This document shows positions 1 to 8,325 of a stretch of 64,000 bases of DNA, piece by piece (positions within the stretch are counted from its first letter, which is position 1; each line of letters begins with the position of its first letter). The notes under the pieces are model-generated. The model saw nothing but the letters and a program-made list of their open reading frames with translations, was not told the origin of the DNA and made no database searches. The stretch lies in the NCBI GenBank assembly GCA_965279595.1, contig OZ257246.1, positions 2,418,001 to 2,482,000 on the forward strand. Direction: 5' to 3'. A program made the translations under genes and the position numbers. This DNA is from CAIKLP01 sp965279595 (GTDB taxonomy: Bacteria > Bacteroidota > Bacteroidia > Sphingobacteriales > Sphingobacteriaceae).

Positions 1-515
1 GGTAACTGTTCAACTTTACCATGGTCCTCTAATGCTTGAGCAAATCTCAATAACAAGATTTCACCTTGCTCTTTATAAACGATTGCTCTTCCCTTAAAAT
101 GTACAAATGCTCTCACTTTTGAGCCTTCATTCAAGAAATTAGTTGCATGTTTCAATTTAAATTCAAAATCGTGATCATCAGTATTAGGTCCGAATCGAAT
201 CTCTTTGATGACTGTTTTTGCAGCCTTCGCTTTAATTTCTTTTGTCTTCTTTTTTTGTTCGTAAACAAACTTGTTGTAATCAATTATTTTACAAACTGGA
301 GGAACAGCGTTAGGAGAAATTTCTACTAAATCTAATCCTTGTTCTTCAGCAAAAGCTAATGCTTCGCTTATTTTATAAATTTTTGGCTCAATTCCATCAG
401 CAACTAAACGTACTTCAGTAGCGCGTATTAGTTCGTTTATTTTATGCTCTGCCTCTTTTTTACGACTATTCCTAAAATCTGGTCTAGGTCTAGGCTTATT
501 AAAACTCTGTGCTAT
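1..515 (-). CDS. infC: translation initiation factor IF-3 (3' end cut by window edge)
   Basis: IF-3 binds the 30S subunit and polices start-codon and initiator-tRNA selection. The visible part of about 171 residues covers the N-terminal domain (INELIRATEVRLV, then LDLVEISPNAVPPVCKIIDY), the lysine-rich linker and much of the C-terminal domain (KEIRFGPNTDDHDFEFKLKH); the last few dozen residues lie outside the window. An in-frame TAG lies at 528-530, and no ATG, GTG or TTG follows before the conserved N-terminal domain. The start is therefore almost certainly the AUA at 513-515, 8 nt after a GGAGG. It lies 20 nt downstream of thrS in the usual thrS-infC order, and rpmI and rplT would be expected just outside. 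A rare start codon on infC is a known self-regulation device in other bacteria; here that is inferred. Confidence 0.95.
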   Translation of the reverse strand, partial: MAQSFNKPRPRPDFRNSRKKEAEHKINELIRATEVRLVADGIEPKIYKISEALAFAEEQGLDLVEISPNAVPPVCKIIDYNKFVYEQKKKTKEIKAKAAKTVIKEIRFGPNTDDHDFEFKLKHATNFLNEGSKVRAFVHFKGRAIVYKEQGEILLLRFAQALEDHGKVEQL

Positions 516-528
516 TGGTATTTCCTCC
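513..528 (-). promoter_or_regulatory. Shine-Dalgarno plus AUA start of infC
   Basis: A perfect GGAGG (524-528) precedes an AUA codon (513-515) by 8 nt. Another in-frame AUA at 519-521 is only 2 nt from the motif and is less plausible. Most genes in this window have no Shine-Dalgarno sequence, so this one stands out and helps to fix the start. Confidence 0.75.
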
Positions 529-535
529 TATTAAT

Positions 536-2464
536 TTATAAAGTAATTTCTTTTTTTATGAGATCAGCAAATGATTGCATAGTCATGGAACCTAAATCTC
601 CTTCACCATGTTTTCTCACTGATACCATTCCATCTTCTTGTTCTTTTTCTCCCACAACCAACATAAATGGTATCTTTTTCACTTCCGCATCTCTGATTTT
701 CTTCCCAATCTTCTCATCTCGGTTGTCAATCAGCCCGCGAATATCGTAATTATTTAGCGAATCTGAAATATTTTTTGCATAATCTGCGTATTTTTCACTG
801 ATTGGAAGGATTATATATTGGTCTGGACTTAACCATAAAGGGAAGTTTCCAGCACAATGTTCAATAAGTACAGCAATAAATCTTTCTAAAGACCCAAAAG
901 GTGCTCTATGAATCATCACTGGTCTGTGTTTTTGGTTATCGCTTCCAGTATATTCTAATTCAAATCTTTCTGGCAAATTATAATCTACTTGAATTGTTCC
1001 CAATTGCCATTTTCGTCCAATTGCATCTTTAACCATAAAGTCTAATTTAGGTCCATAAAATGCAGCTTCCCCAGTAACCACTACAGTTGGCAATTCTTTC
1101 TCAGCTGAAGCCTCTATAATGGCTTGCTCAGCTAATTTCCAATTCTCATCAGATCCAATATATTTAGATTTATTTTCAGGATCCCTTAATGATATTTGTG
1201 CCGTAAAATTTTCAAAACCTAAAGCTCCAAAAACATATAAAACAAGATCAATAACTTTCTTAAATTCTTCTTTAACTTGATCTGGTCTACAAAAAAGATG
1301 TGCATCATCTTGAGTAAAGCCTCTAACCCTTGTTAAACCATGCAATTCACCACTTTGTTCGTATCTGTAAACAGTACCAAATTCAGCAAATCTTACAGGC
1401 AAATCTTTATATGATCTTGGTTTTGTTTTATATATTTCACAGTGATGTGGACAGTTCATTGGTTTTAAGAAAAACTCTTCACCTTCTTGAGGTGTTTTTA
1501 TTGGTTGGAATGAATCGGCTCCATATTTTTCATAATGACCACTTGTTATATATAAATTTTTATGGCCAATATGCGGTGTAATAACTGGTTCATATCCTGC
1601 TTTAATTTGTGCTTTTTGAAGAAATTGAGTTAACCTTTCACGAAGCATTGCACCTTTTGGTAACCAAAGTGGTAATCCCATTCCAACCTTTTCTGAAAAG
1701 GCAAAAAGTTCTAATTCTTTTCCTAATTTTCTATGGTCTCTTTTCTTTGCTTCTTCTAATAAAAGTAAATACTCCGTTAATTCGCTTTGCTTTGGATAAG
1801 TAACTGCATATATTCTCGTTAGTTGTTTGTTTTTTTCATCACCTCTCCAATAAGCACCTGCCACACTCATTAATTTAATTGCTTTAATGAAACCAGTATT
1901 GGGAATGTGTGGGCCTCTACATAAATCTGTAAAATTACCTTGGCTGTAAAAAGTAATTTCACCATCATTTAATCCTTGCAACAAATCTATTTTATACTCA
2001 TCACCCTTTTCTGTAAAATACGCTATAGCTTCTTTTTTACCTATTTGTTTACGAACATATTCTGATTTGATTTTTGCTAATTCAAGCATTTTTTCTTCAA
2101 TTTTCTTAAACTCATCTGAAGAAAATTCTCTATCTCCAAAATCTACATCATAATAAAAACCAGTTTCAATGGCTGGGCCTATTCCGAATTTTGTACCAGG
2201 ATATAATGCTTCTAGCGCTTCCGCCATTAAATGTGCAGATGAATGCCAAAATGTAGCCTTGCCTTTATCATCATTCCAAGTCAATAATCTCAAGTTCACA
2301 TCTTTCTCAATTGGTCTGCTTGAATCCCAAACCTCTCCATCAATTTCTGCAGCTAACACATTTCTTGCTAAACCTTCGCTAATACTTAATGCTACCTGAT
2401 AGGCATTTGTTCCTTTCTCGTATGCTCTTTGAGATCCATCAGGTAAAGTAATATTTATCATCAT
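536..2464 (-). CDS. thrS: threonyl-tRNA synthetase
   Basis: Charges tRNA-Thr with threonine in the cytoplasm and edits mischarged Ser-tRNA. At 642 residues it has the full bacterial architecture: TGS domain (about 1-62), editing domain with H74xxxH78 and the C183/H187 pair, class II catalytic core and C-terminal anticodon-binding domain. The catalytic zinc ligands match C339 (in KPMNCPHH), H390 and H520. The start gives Met-Met-Ile; the second Met is also possible. It begins 1 nt after the TPR lipoprotein gene stops and is followed after 20 nt by infC, so the three are probably cotranscribed. I saw no T-box leader, and there is no space for one. Confidence 0.98.
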   Translation of the reverse strand: MMINITLPDGSQRAYEKGTNAYQVALSISEGLARNVLAAEIDGEVWDSSRPIEKDVNLRLLTWNDDKGKATFWHSSAHLMAEALEALYPGTKFGIGPAIETGFYYDVDFGDREFSSDEFKKIEEKMLELAKIKSEYVRKQIGKKEAIAYFTEKGDEYKIDLLQGLNDGEITFYSQGNFTDLCRGPHIPNTGFIKAIKLMSVAGAYWRGDEKNKQLTRIYAVTYPKQSELTEYLLLLEEAKKRDHRKLGKELELFAFSEKVGMGLPLWLPKGAMLRERLTQFLQKAQIKAGYEPVITPHIGHKNLYITSGHYEKYGADSFQPIKTPQEGEEFFLKPMNCPHHCEIYKTKPRSYKDLPVRFAEFGTVYRYEQSGELHGLTRVRGFTQDDAHLFCRPDQVKEEFKKVIDLVLYVFGALGFENFTAQISLRDPENKSKYIGSDENWKLAEQAIIEASAEKELPTVVVTGEAAFYGPKLDFMVKDAIGRKWQLGTIQVDYNLPERFELEYTGSDNQKHRPVMIHRAPFGSLERFIAVLIEHCAGNFPLWLSPDQYIILPISEKYADYAKNISDSLNNYDIRGLIDNRDEKIGKKIRDAEVKKIPFMLVVGEKEQEDGMVSVRKHGEGDLGSMTMQSFADLIKKEITL

Positions 2465-2465
2465 T

Positions 2466-3515
2466 TTATTTTTTTAACGCTTTCTTTATTTTATTCACTC
2501 TTTCTAGACCTAATGAAGCAAGTTGATAATTGTCTTTAAGACTCAACGCAAACTCATAATCAGCAATTGCTGCATCATCATTCCCTTTAGCTTCATTACA
2601 TAATCCCCGCATGTAAAATGCCTCAGCATATTTTGGGTTTAATTCAATTGCTTTATTGAAATTAGTAAATGCAATTGGTATCACTCTTAATGCATACTGT
2701 ACAATTCCTAAATTATAATAGGCATTTGCATTTTTCGGACTCAATTCTACAACTTTAGTATAATCTTGAATTGATTTGTCATAATCTTCTTTTAATTGAT
2801 AGTAATAAGCTCTCCCATAATATGCTTCCGATTTACTTGGATCTACTTTAATTGCTGATCCAAAATAATCTATAGCATTGCTTGATAATTTAGCAAGGCT
2901 AATTAAACCAAGTTGCATATAGGCTTTGTAATTTTCAGGGTCTTGTTCTATTGCAGTTTGGAAATTTGATTCTGCTAAAGTGGTATCACCCTTTTCTTTA
3001 TAAATCATTCCCTTCCAAAAATAACCATCAGCATAATATTTATTTATTTTAAGTCCTGCATTTATACTTTTAAAAGCTAAATCATACTTCTTCACGATAT
3101 AATAAAGTTCTCCCAATTTTACATGGGTCATGTAACTTTTTTTGTTAATAGTTAAGGCCTTATCCAATGCTGCCTTTGCTTGTGCTGGTTCAGATTTCAT
3201 TAAGTGAAAATCTGCCAAAGTATTATAAAGAGGCATAAATGTAGAATCAAGGCTAAAGCCTTTTATTAGATCTTCATATGCTGCATCTAATTTTTGATGT
3301 TTGACAAAATAACTGGCTCTTTCATTAAAACTTGATGGATTGCCTGGACTAGTATTCACTTTCTCATTTAAAGCAATTAATTCCTTATCTATTTTTTCAC
3401 CAATAATTTTTGCAGAATCGGCCACTAATGGCTGATCAGATTTTATCTGCTTAGGTGCAGAATTACAGGCTATGATAGAAATTCCAATTAAAAAATAAAC
3501 AACCAATTTATACAT
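2466..3515 (-). CDS. TPR-repeat lipoprotein
   Basis: A 349-residue protein with a type II signal peptide: Met, hydrophobic stretch, then a lipobox IIAC with the acylated Cys at residue 17. The rest is seven to eight tetratricopeptide repeats with the usual pattern (A-Y-x-x-L-G, A-x-x-x-Y-x-K-A-I-E-L-x-P). TPR arrays scaffold protein interactions, and this one is probably anchored in the cell envelope facing the periplasm. I chose the ATG at 3515 over a TTG 9 nt upstream because it gives a clean signal peptide. It lies directly before thrS (1 nt gap). The partner is unknown. Confidence 0.85.
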   Translation of the reverse strand: MYKLVVYFLIGISIIACNSAPKQIKSDQPLVADSAKIIGEKIDKELIALNEKVNTSPGNPSSFNERASYFVKHQKLDAAYEDLIKGFSLDSTFMPLYNTLADFHLMKSEPAQAKAALDKALTINKKSYMTHVKLGELYYIVKKYDLAFKSINAGLKINKYYADGYFWKGMIYKEKGDTTLAESNFQTAIEQDPENYKAYMQLGLISLAKLSSNAIDYFGSAIKVDPSKSEAYYGRAYYYQLKEDYDKSIQDYTKVVELSPKNANAYYNLGIVQYALRVIPIAFTNFNKAIELNPKYAEAFYMRGLCNEAKGNDDAAIADYEFALSLKDNYQLASLGLERVNKIKKALKK

Positions 3516-3543
3516 GGGGCACAAAATAAAGAAAAATGTGTTA

Positions 3544-4266
3544 TTATGAAAGACAGGTTGCTAGTACATCAACAATATGCATGGTTTTTATTGGCAAATT
3601 GTTTTTACTGATAAAACCTTGTAGATGCATCAAACATGAAGCATCTGTTGATACTATATAATCCGCTCCTACTACAATTGCATTATTCACTTTTTGCTCT
3701 GCCATGGCTGAAGATATTGATTCAAATTTCACAGCGAAGGTACCACCAAAACCACAACAAGTTTCACAATCTTTCATTTCTAATAATTCCAATCCTTGCA
3801 CATGATTCAGAAGAATTCTAGGTTCGATTTTAATACCACATTCTCGCAAAGCACCACAGGCATCATGATATGCAACTTTATAAGGAAATTTTGCACCTAG
3901 ATCTGATGCTTTTAAAATATTCACTAAAAAATCAGTAAACTCAAAAATGTTTTGTTGAATACTTCTGCATTTATTATGTGATATGGAATTATTGAATAGT
4001 TCAGAATAGCTTGATTTTACCATTCCTACGCATGAACCAGAAGGGCTAACTATATAATTATTTTCAGAATAATCATTCAAGAATTTCTCAGCAACAACTT
4101 TAGCTTCAGGCCAAAACCCAGCATTGAAAGCAGGTTGAGCACAACAAGTTTGATTTTCATTATAACTGACTTTACATCCTAATTTTTCAAGGATAGCTAT
4201 CATATTAAATGCAGTTTGTGGGTAAACTTGATCAACAAAACATGGAATAAATGCCTCTATATTCAT
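3544..4266 (-). CDS. LutA/YkgE-like (Fe-S)-binding protein with two CCG domains
   Basis: A 240-residue protein built of two cysteine-rich CCG domains. The first has C9, C41-C42 and C79; the second has C137, C170-C171 (CCGFGGTF) and C211. The family includes LutA of the LutABC L-lactate oxidation complex and the HdrB/GlpC-type subunits that bind Fe-S clusters. The length fits LutA. No lutB or lutC homolog is adjacent; the neighbours are a UMF1 transporter upstream (28 nt) and the TPR lipoprotein downstream (28 nt). The role in lactate oxidation is therefore inferred from family only. Other LutABC subunits may be elsewhere in the genome. Confidence 0.8.
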   Translation of the reverse strand: MNIEAFIPCFVDQVYPQTAFNMIAILEKLGCKVSYNENQTCCAQPAFNAGFWPEAKVVAEKFLNDYSENNYIVSPSGSCVGMVKSSYSELFNNSISHNKCRSIQQNIFEFTDFLVNILKASDLGAKFPYKVAYHDACGALRECGIKIEPRILLNHVQGLELLEMKDCETCCGFGGTFAVKFESISSAMAEQKVNNAIVVGADYIVSTDASCLMHLQGFISKNNLPIKTMHIVDVLATCLS

Positions 4267-4294
4267 TTTTACAAAAGTAGTAATTGTTTAAATA

Positions 4295-5605
4295 CTAGAT
4301 AGCAATTACTTTTCTTAATCTCCACAAAATAATTAAACCTATTATAAAGAATGTAACCAATGAAAAAACGGAATTTCTCATAGTTCCAGTAATTTGTTCT
4401 ATTAGACCGTAAGATGCTGTTCCCAATACAATTGCGACTTTTTCAGTTGTATCAAAAAAACTAAAAAAGGAAGTAGTATCAGTAGTTTCAGGTAATAATT
4501 TAGAATAGGTAGATCTAGATAAAGATTGAATTCCACCCATTACAGTACCCACTGAGAATGCCAAAATGTAAAATTGTTTTGGTGTGACAACATAATAAGC
4601 GCCTATACAAATGATAATCCACATTACTATGGCAATTGTTAATGCATTGATATTTCCAATCTTCTTTGAAATATACGCAAATAAAAAAGCCCCTCCGATT
4701 GCAACAAATTGAATAATAAGTATTGTGGTTATTAAATCTCCTGAATCTAGATGAAGTTCTTTATCTCCAAAAATTGCAGCAACATACATAACAGTTTGTA
4801 CTCCCATTGTATAGAAGAAAAAAGCAAGTAAAAAAGATTTTAATCGTTTTAATTCATTCAGTTGCCGCCAAACACCTGCTAATTCGCGGTAACCTTTAAA
4901 AATATTATCCAAACTAATTTTAACTGCCGATTTATTCTTAGGCAAATAGAAGAAAGTATATTGAGCAAAACCAAACCACCAAATACCAACAGCTAAAAAT
5001 GCTAACCTTGCTGGTAAGGAAGATTTTTCATCAACACCAATAATACTGGGATTTAATATTAATACTAAATTCAAAATTAATAATAAAGAACTTCCGATAT
5101 ATCCATAAGCAAAACCTTTGGCACTTACTTGATCTTGTTCTTCATCTTTTGCAATTTCAGGTAAATAAGAGTTATAAAACACTAAGCTCCCAGCCCAGCC
5201 TATGGTTCCTAGCATAAATGCAAAAACGCCAAATTCAATATTACTGCTATCAAAAAAATACAGAGAAGAACAGCTCAAAGAACCAATTAAACAGAATATT
5301 TGCATGAATCTTTTTTTACTGCCGTTATAATCTGCAATGCCTGATAGTAAAGGAGAAATTAAGGCTACCAATAAAAAAGAAAATGAGATTGCATAAGAAT
5401 ACAAAACCGAATTGATATAATCTCTTCCTAGAAAATGAACGATATTTGTACCACCATTGAAGGTTACTGCCGACCAATAAATTGGAAATATTGTAGAGGT
5501 AATTGTTAAATTATAAACAGAATTAGCCCAATCATAGAATGCCCAAGCATTTATAATTTTCTTTTTTTCTTTAACAGGTAAATGATCTGTAAATCGGTTG
5601 ACCAT
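4295..5605 (-). CDS. UMF1-family (Atg22-like) MFS transporter
   Basis: A 436-residue polytopic inner-membrane protein with about 12 hydrophobic segments. The N-terminal signature AWAFYDWANSVYNL is typical of the UMF1/Atg22-like branch of the major facilitator superfamily, which in yeast exports amino acids from the vacuole; bacterial substrates are mostly unknown. The MFS loop region LSGIADYNGSKKR lies after the second or third segment. It ends 28 nt before the LutA-like gene and probably heads the minus-strand run through thrS and infC. The start ATG (MVNRFTDH) is 77 nt from the divergent zinc-ribbon operon. Confidence 0.85.
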   Translation of the reverse strand: MVNRFTDHLPVKEKKKIINAWAFYDWANSVYNLTITSTIFPIYWSAVTFNGGTNIVHFLGRDYINSVLYSYAISFSFLLVALISPLLSGIADYNGSKKRFMQIFCLIGSLSCSSLYFFDSSNIEFGVFAFMLGTIGWAGSLVFYNSYLPEIAKDEEQDQVSAKGFAYGYIGSSLLLILNLVLILNPSIIGVDEKSSLPARLAFLAVGIWWFGFAQYTFFYLPKNKSAVKISLDNIFKGYRELAGVWRQLNELKRLKSFLLAFFFYTMGVQTVMYVAAIFGDKELHLDSGDLITTILIIQFVAIGGAFLFAYISKKIGNINALTIAIVMWIIICIGAYYVVTPKQFYILAFSVGTVMGGIQSLSRSTYSKLLPETTDTTSFFSFFDTTEKVAIVLGTASYGLIEQITGTMRNSVFSLVTFFIIGLIILWRLRKVIAI

Positions 5606-5652
5606 TGAAAGTAATATTTTTGTTAAAAGGCAATATACTCCAAAGGAAGCAA

Positions 5653-5660
5653 TATTTTTG
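5653..5660 (+). promoter_or_regulatory. candidate -7 box of the zinc-ribbon operon
   Basis: TATTTTTG matches the Bacteroidota -7 consensus TAnnTTTG, 22 nt before the first ATG at 5683. A second identical octamer lies at 5615-5622. No clear TTG -33 element is at the right distance for either, so this is a moderate call. Confidence 0.4.
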
Positions 5661-5682
5661 TATTCGAAAAATAAATTAATCT

Positions 5683-5970
5683 ATGAGTGTTGAAAGTAAA
5701 TGTGTTAATTGTTCTAAATGGTCTTATTCAAGTGGGATGATTGAAGATCGATGTTTACATTGTGGTGAATATATCGACCCTCAGAGATTTCTAAACACAA
5801 ATAAGAAACTAACTGATCAACTCATTGAAAAACAATCAAATAAACTGTTTATTCTAGAAAATGATAATTGGATTACAATAATGCTTAAGAAAACTTTATT
5901 CTATTTACAAATAAGCTTTATTTCTTTGGTTTCTTTTATCATTTGGCTTATTTCCTTGGTAGCTATATGA
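5683..5970 (+). CDS. small membrane-anchored zinc-ribbon protein (copy 1)
   Basis: I do not recognise a named family. The 95-residue protein has an N-terminal four-cysteine zinc ribbon (C7, C10, C24, C27; CVNC then CLHCGEY), a charged linker and one C-terminal transmembrane segment (about 68-93). It is a clear paralog of the gene at 6334-6630: same C-x2-C-x13-C-x2-C spacing, shared K-W-S-x-S-S-G and R-C-x-H-C. Its stop overlaps the start of the next gene (ATGA at 5967-5970), so translation is probably coupled. The expected topology is a cytoplasmic ribbon tethered to the inner membrane; function is unknown. Confidence 0.75.
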   Translation: MSVESKCVNCSKWSYSSGMIEDRCLHCGEYIDPQRFLNTNKKLTDQLIEKQSNKLFILENDNWITIMLKKTLFYLQISFISLVSFIIWLISLVAI

Positions 5971-6341
5971 AAAAGTATTTATTACTAATGATTGGTATTT
6001 GCTTGGTTGTAATTCATTATTTTATTGAAAATATATTCAATATTTATAATGTATACATCGATAGTTATTTAGATGACTGCCTAGCTATTCCTATCATTTT
6101 GGGAATTACTTTTTTTATCGAAACTGAAATATTAAAAAAACCTAATAATTATATTCATAATAAGGCACAAATAATTTTTACTGTTTTAACTTTAAGCATA
6201 TTGTTTGAATGGATTCTTCCTAAGCATTCATCATTATATGTTGCCGATGGATTTGATTTATTGTGCTACTGTTTTGGTGCAATAATTTATTATTACGCAA
6301 GTATAATATTATTCAAAAATAAAAATTTGAAGTATGTCTAA
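5967..6341 (+). CDS. small four-helix membrane protein, VanZ-like or 'magnesium citrate transporter'-like
   Basis: A 124-residue protein of mostly hydrophobic sequence with about four membrane segments. Conserved-looking acidic motifs are YIDSYLDDCLAIP near residue 40 and VADGFDLLCYCFGA near residue 100. They remind me of a small Bacteroidota membrane family that automated pipelines often label 'magnesium citrate secondary transporter'; I see nothing that proves that activity. I chose the ATG at 5967 (MKKYLLLMIG), which gives a 4-nt overlap with the upstream gene. It overlaps the downstream zinc-ribbon gene by 8 nt. The two overlaps suggest a single functional unit with the flanking ribbon proteins. 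Confidence 0.65.
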   Translation: MKKYLLLMIGICLVVIHYFIENIFNIYNVYIDSYLDDCLAIPIILGITFFIETEILKKPNNYIHNKAQIIFTVLTLSILFEWILPKHSSLYVADGFDLLCYCFGAIIYYYASIILFKNKNLKYV

Positions 6342-6630
6342 AGTTGAAGTAATGTGCAACAATTGCAAAAAGTGGTCGATAAGTTCAGGTAATTTGAATG
6401 AACGATGTCAACATTGCAATACCTATTTATATGAGAAGGAAATAGAGAATATTAGAAAAAGAAAAGTTGTTCAAATTAATCAAAGAAAAAACAAAGAAGC
6501 ACTTTTTCAAATTGATAAAAAAGATTCAGAACTCACTAAAAAATTAAAAAAGTTAGGATACAAAGCGCACCTAACTTTTTTTGGAATAGTAATAGCATTG
6601 GTATTATTAACCCTTGCTACTCATATTTAA
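6334..6630 (+). CDS. small membrane-anchored zinc-ribbon protein (copy 2)
   Basis: A 98-residue paralog of the 5683-5970 protein: zinc ribbon C8, C11, C25, C28, a long lysine-rich helix (about 38-75, possibly coiled) and one C-terminal transmembrane segment (about 76-97). It starts inside the end of the membrane-protein gene (8-nt overlap) and closes the three-gene operon. Its stop overlaps by 4 nt, tail to tail, with the convergent GIN-domain gene. Function is unknown; the ribbon could bind zinc and mediate protein or nucleic-acid contacts at the membrane. Confidence 0.75.
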   Translation: MSKVEVMCNNCKKWSISSGNLNERCQHCNTYLYEKEIENIRKRKVVQINQRKNKEALFQIDKKDSELTKKLKKLGYKAHLTFFGIVIALVLLTLATHI

Positions 6631-7334
6631 TTTGCTTTTCTTACTGAACTTGAACCAGTTAATTTTAAACTTTTTTGAGTTGGATTTCCTTTATAGTTGA
6701 TTTCACTTGCACCAGAACCAGTTGCATTTAATTCAGTACTAACATTAATTTCTGATTCGCTAGCACCCGATAATTTTAATGCATATTTTTCAGCAACTAA
6801 CTCATAGGCTGACAATTCAGAAGCTCCACTAAGTTCAGCTGCATGTGTATCAACCTTCCCACTTAATTCTACTTCAGAAGCTCCAGATAATTTACTTACT
6901 AATAATTTGGTTTCAATATTCATTTTTATTTCAGATGCTCCAGAAGATGTAATCTCGAATTTTTCAGACTTAAAAAGTGAAGTAGATTTAATATCAATTG
7001 CACCTGAGGCTACAATTGAATTCAAACTAACTGCATCTATGTAAATGGTTACTTTATTCGATTTATAAGAATGTTTCAGACTTTTGATGATCAATGCACC
7101 ATCTTCAACTACAGTTGATACAGTTTTAATGTCTTCATCTGAACCTGTTAACCTAATTGATTGTGTGGAAGCTTGATTTAATACAATATCAAATCCGCCT
7201 GAGGCAATTATTTTATTAAACGATGCTAATTGACGTGTATCTTCCATTACACTTTTGCTTTTAAAAGCAGAAACACTGCTAAAGATTAGGGTTAATAAAA
7301 ACAGCATTCCTAATTGTAGTTTTAACTTTTTCAT
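6627..7334 (-). CDS. secreted GIN-domain protein (DUF2807, head-GIN family)
   Basis: A 235-residue exported protein with a signal peptide of about 23 residues (MKKLKLQLGMLFLLTLIF...) followed by one long beta-rich domain. The opening (FNKIIASGGFDIVLNQ) and the serial KLSGASE repeats, spaced about 16-20 residues, are characteristic of the head-GIN / DUF2807 family predicted to fold as a beta-helix. Such proteins are common in Bacteroidota envelopes; adhesin roles have been proposed but not shown. It is monocistronic and convergent with the zinc-ribbon operon, sharing 4 nt. Confidence 0.85.
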   Translation of the reverse strand: MKKLKLQLGMLFLLTLIFSSVSAFKSKSVMEDTRQLASFNKIIASGGFDIVLNQASTQSIRLTGSDEDIKTVSTVVEDGALIIKSLKHSYKSNKVTIYIDAVSLNSIVASGAIDIKSTSLFKSEKFEITSSGASEIKMNIETKLLVSKLSGASEVELSGKVDTHAAELSGASELSAYELVAEKYALKLSGASESEINVSTELNATGSGASEINYKGNPTQKSLKLTGSSSVRKAN

Positions 7335-7428
7335 ATTGTTATTTTTAGTATTTTTAAATTCATTCTTTTGTTAAAGACGGCAGCCAAAATAAAAGGTTGC
7401 ATTTAAAACAAATAAGCTAAAACTGAAA

Positions 7429-8325
7429 GTGTTATCCATATTAATTCCAGTATTTAACCAAGATTGTCAATTATTAGTTAATAATTTACATCAACAATGT
7501 CTGAATTTAGACATAGAATTTGAAATTCTGGTTTATGATGATTTTTCTTCAAATAACTTAGTAAAAGAAAATAATGCTAAGTTATCTTCCATCAAAAGTG
7601 TTGTTTATCATGAATTAACCAAAAATTTTGGCAGGGCAAAAATCAGAAACCAAATGGCAAATGATGCCAAATACAATAATTTACTATTTATTGATTCAGA
7701 TATGGCAGTTATAGATGAATTATATATATCTAAATTCATTAATTCAGAAGCTCAATTTCAAGTTATATATGGTGGATTAATTTATGCTTCAGATATGGTT
7801 GATCCCAATAAAAGTTTGAGGTTAAAATATGGCAAAGAAAGAGAATGTTTAAATGTTAAGCAGAGAAACTTAAAACCTTTTCAAAGTATTAAAACATGTA
7901 ATTTATGGATAAAGAAAGATACGTTTCAAAAAAATCCTTTTGATGAGACTATTTTAAATTATGGTTATGAAGACACGCTGTTTGGAATACAATTAGATCA
8001 ATTTAACACTTCAATTCTTCACATTAATAATCCTTTGATTCACCACGGTGTGGAAACGAATGATGAGTTTTTACATAAAACAAGGGTTGCATGTAAATCT
8101 CTAATCACACTGAGTTTGAATAAAGAAAAAATAAGGTTTTTAGTAAAAATAAAACTTTTCAAAGCTTATCAAATTTTAGATAATTGGAAGTTGAAAGGGT
8201 TATTTGAATTTACTTACTCTTTGTTTGAAAAGTGGACGGAAAGAAATTTAAGATCGGAAAATCCTAAAATGTGGAAATTTGATTTTTACAAATTATATTA
8301 CTTAGTTATTTTTAGCAAAAACTAA
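7429..8325 (+). CDS. family 2 glycosyltransferase
   Basis: A 298-residue GT-A fold glycosyltransferase of the GT2 type: LSILIPVFNQ at the N-terminus, nucleotide-binding residues around LVYDDFSSN, and the metal-binding DxD in LLFIDSDMA. It is probably a cytoplasmic or peripheral enzyme adding a sugar to a surface glycan. No ATG fits: an in-frame stop lies at 7390-7392, and the GTG at 7429 directly precedes the first conserved strand, so I take GTG as the start. The gene ends with a 4-nt convergent overlap with a second glycosyltransferase, which suggests a shared glycan pathway; the acceptor is unknown. Confidence 0.85.
   Translation: MLSILIPVFNQDCQLLVNNLHQQCLNLDIEFEILVYDDFSSNNLVKENNAKLSSIKSVVYHELTKNFGRAKIRNQMANDAKYNNLLFIDSDMAVIDELYISKFINSEAQFQVIYGGLIYASDMVDPNKSLRLKYGKERECLNVKQRNLKPFQSIKTCNLWIKKDTFQKNPFDETILNYGYEDTLFGIQLDQFNTSILHINNPLIHHGVETNDEFLHKTRVACKSLITLSLNKEKIRFLVKIKLFKAYQILDNWKLKGLFEFTYSLFEKWTERNLRSENPKMWKFDFYKLYYLVIFSKN

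Noticed and set aside
5943..5969. Upstream in-frame start for the small membrane protein
   Set aside because: It would deepen the overlap with the zinc-ribbon gene and add residues before a typical MKK-type start; ATG 5967 gives the usual ATGA overlap.
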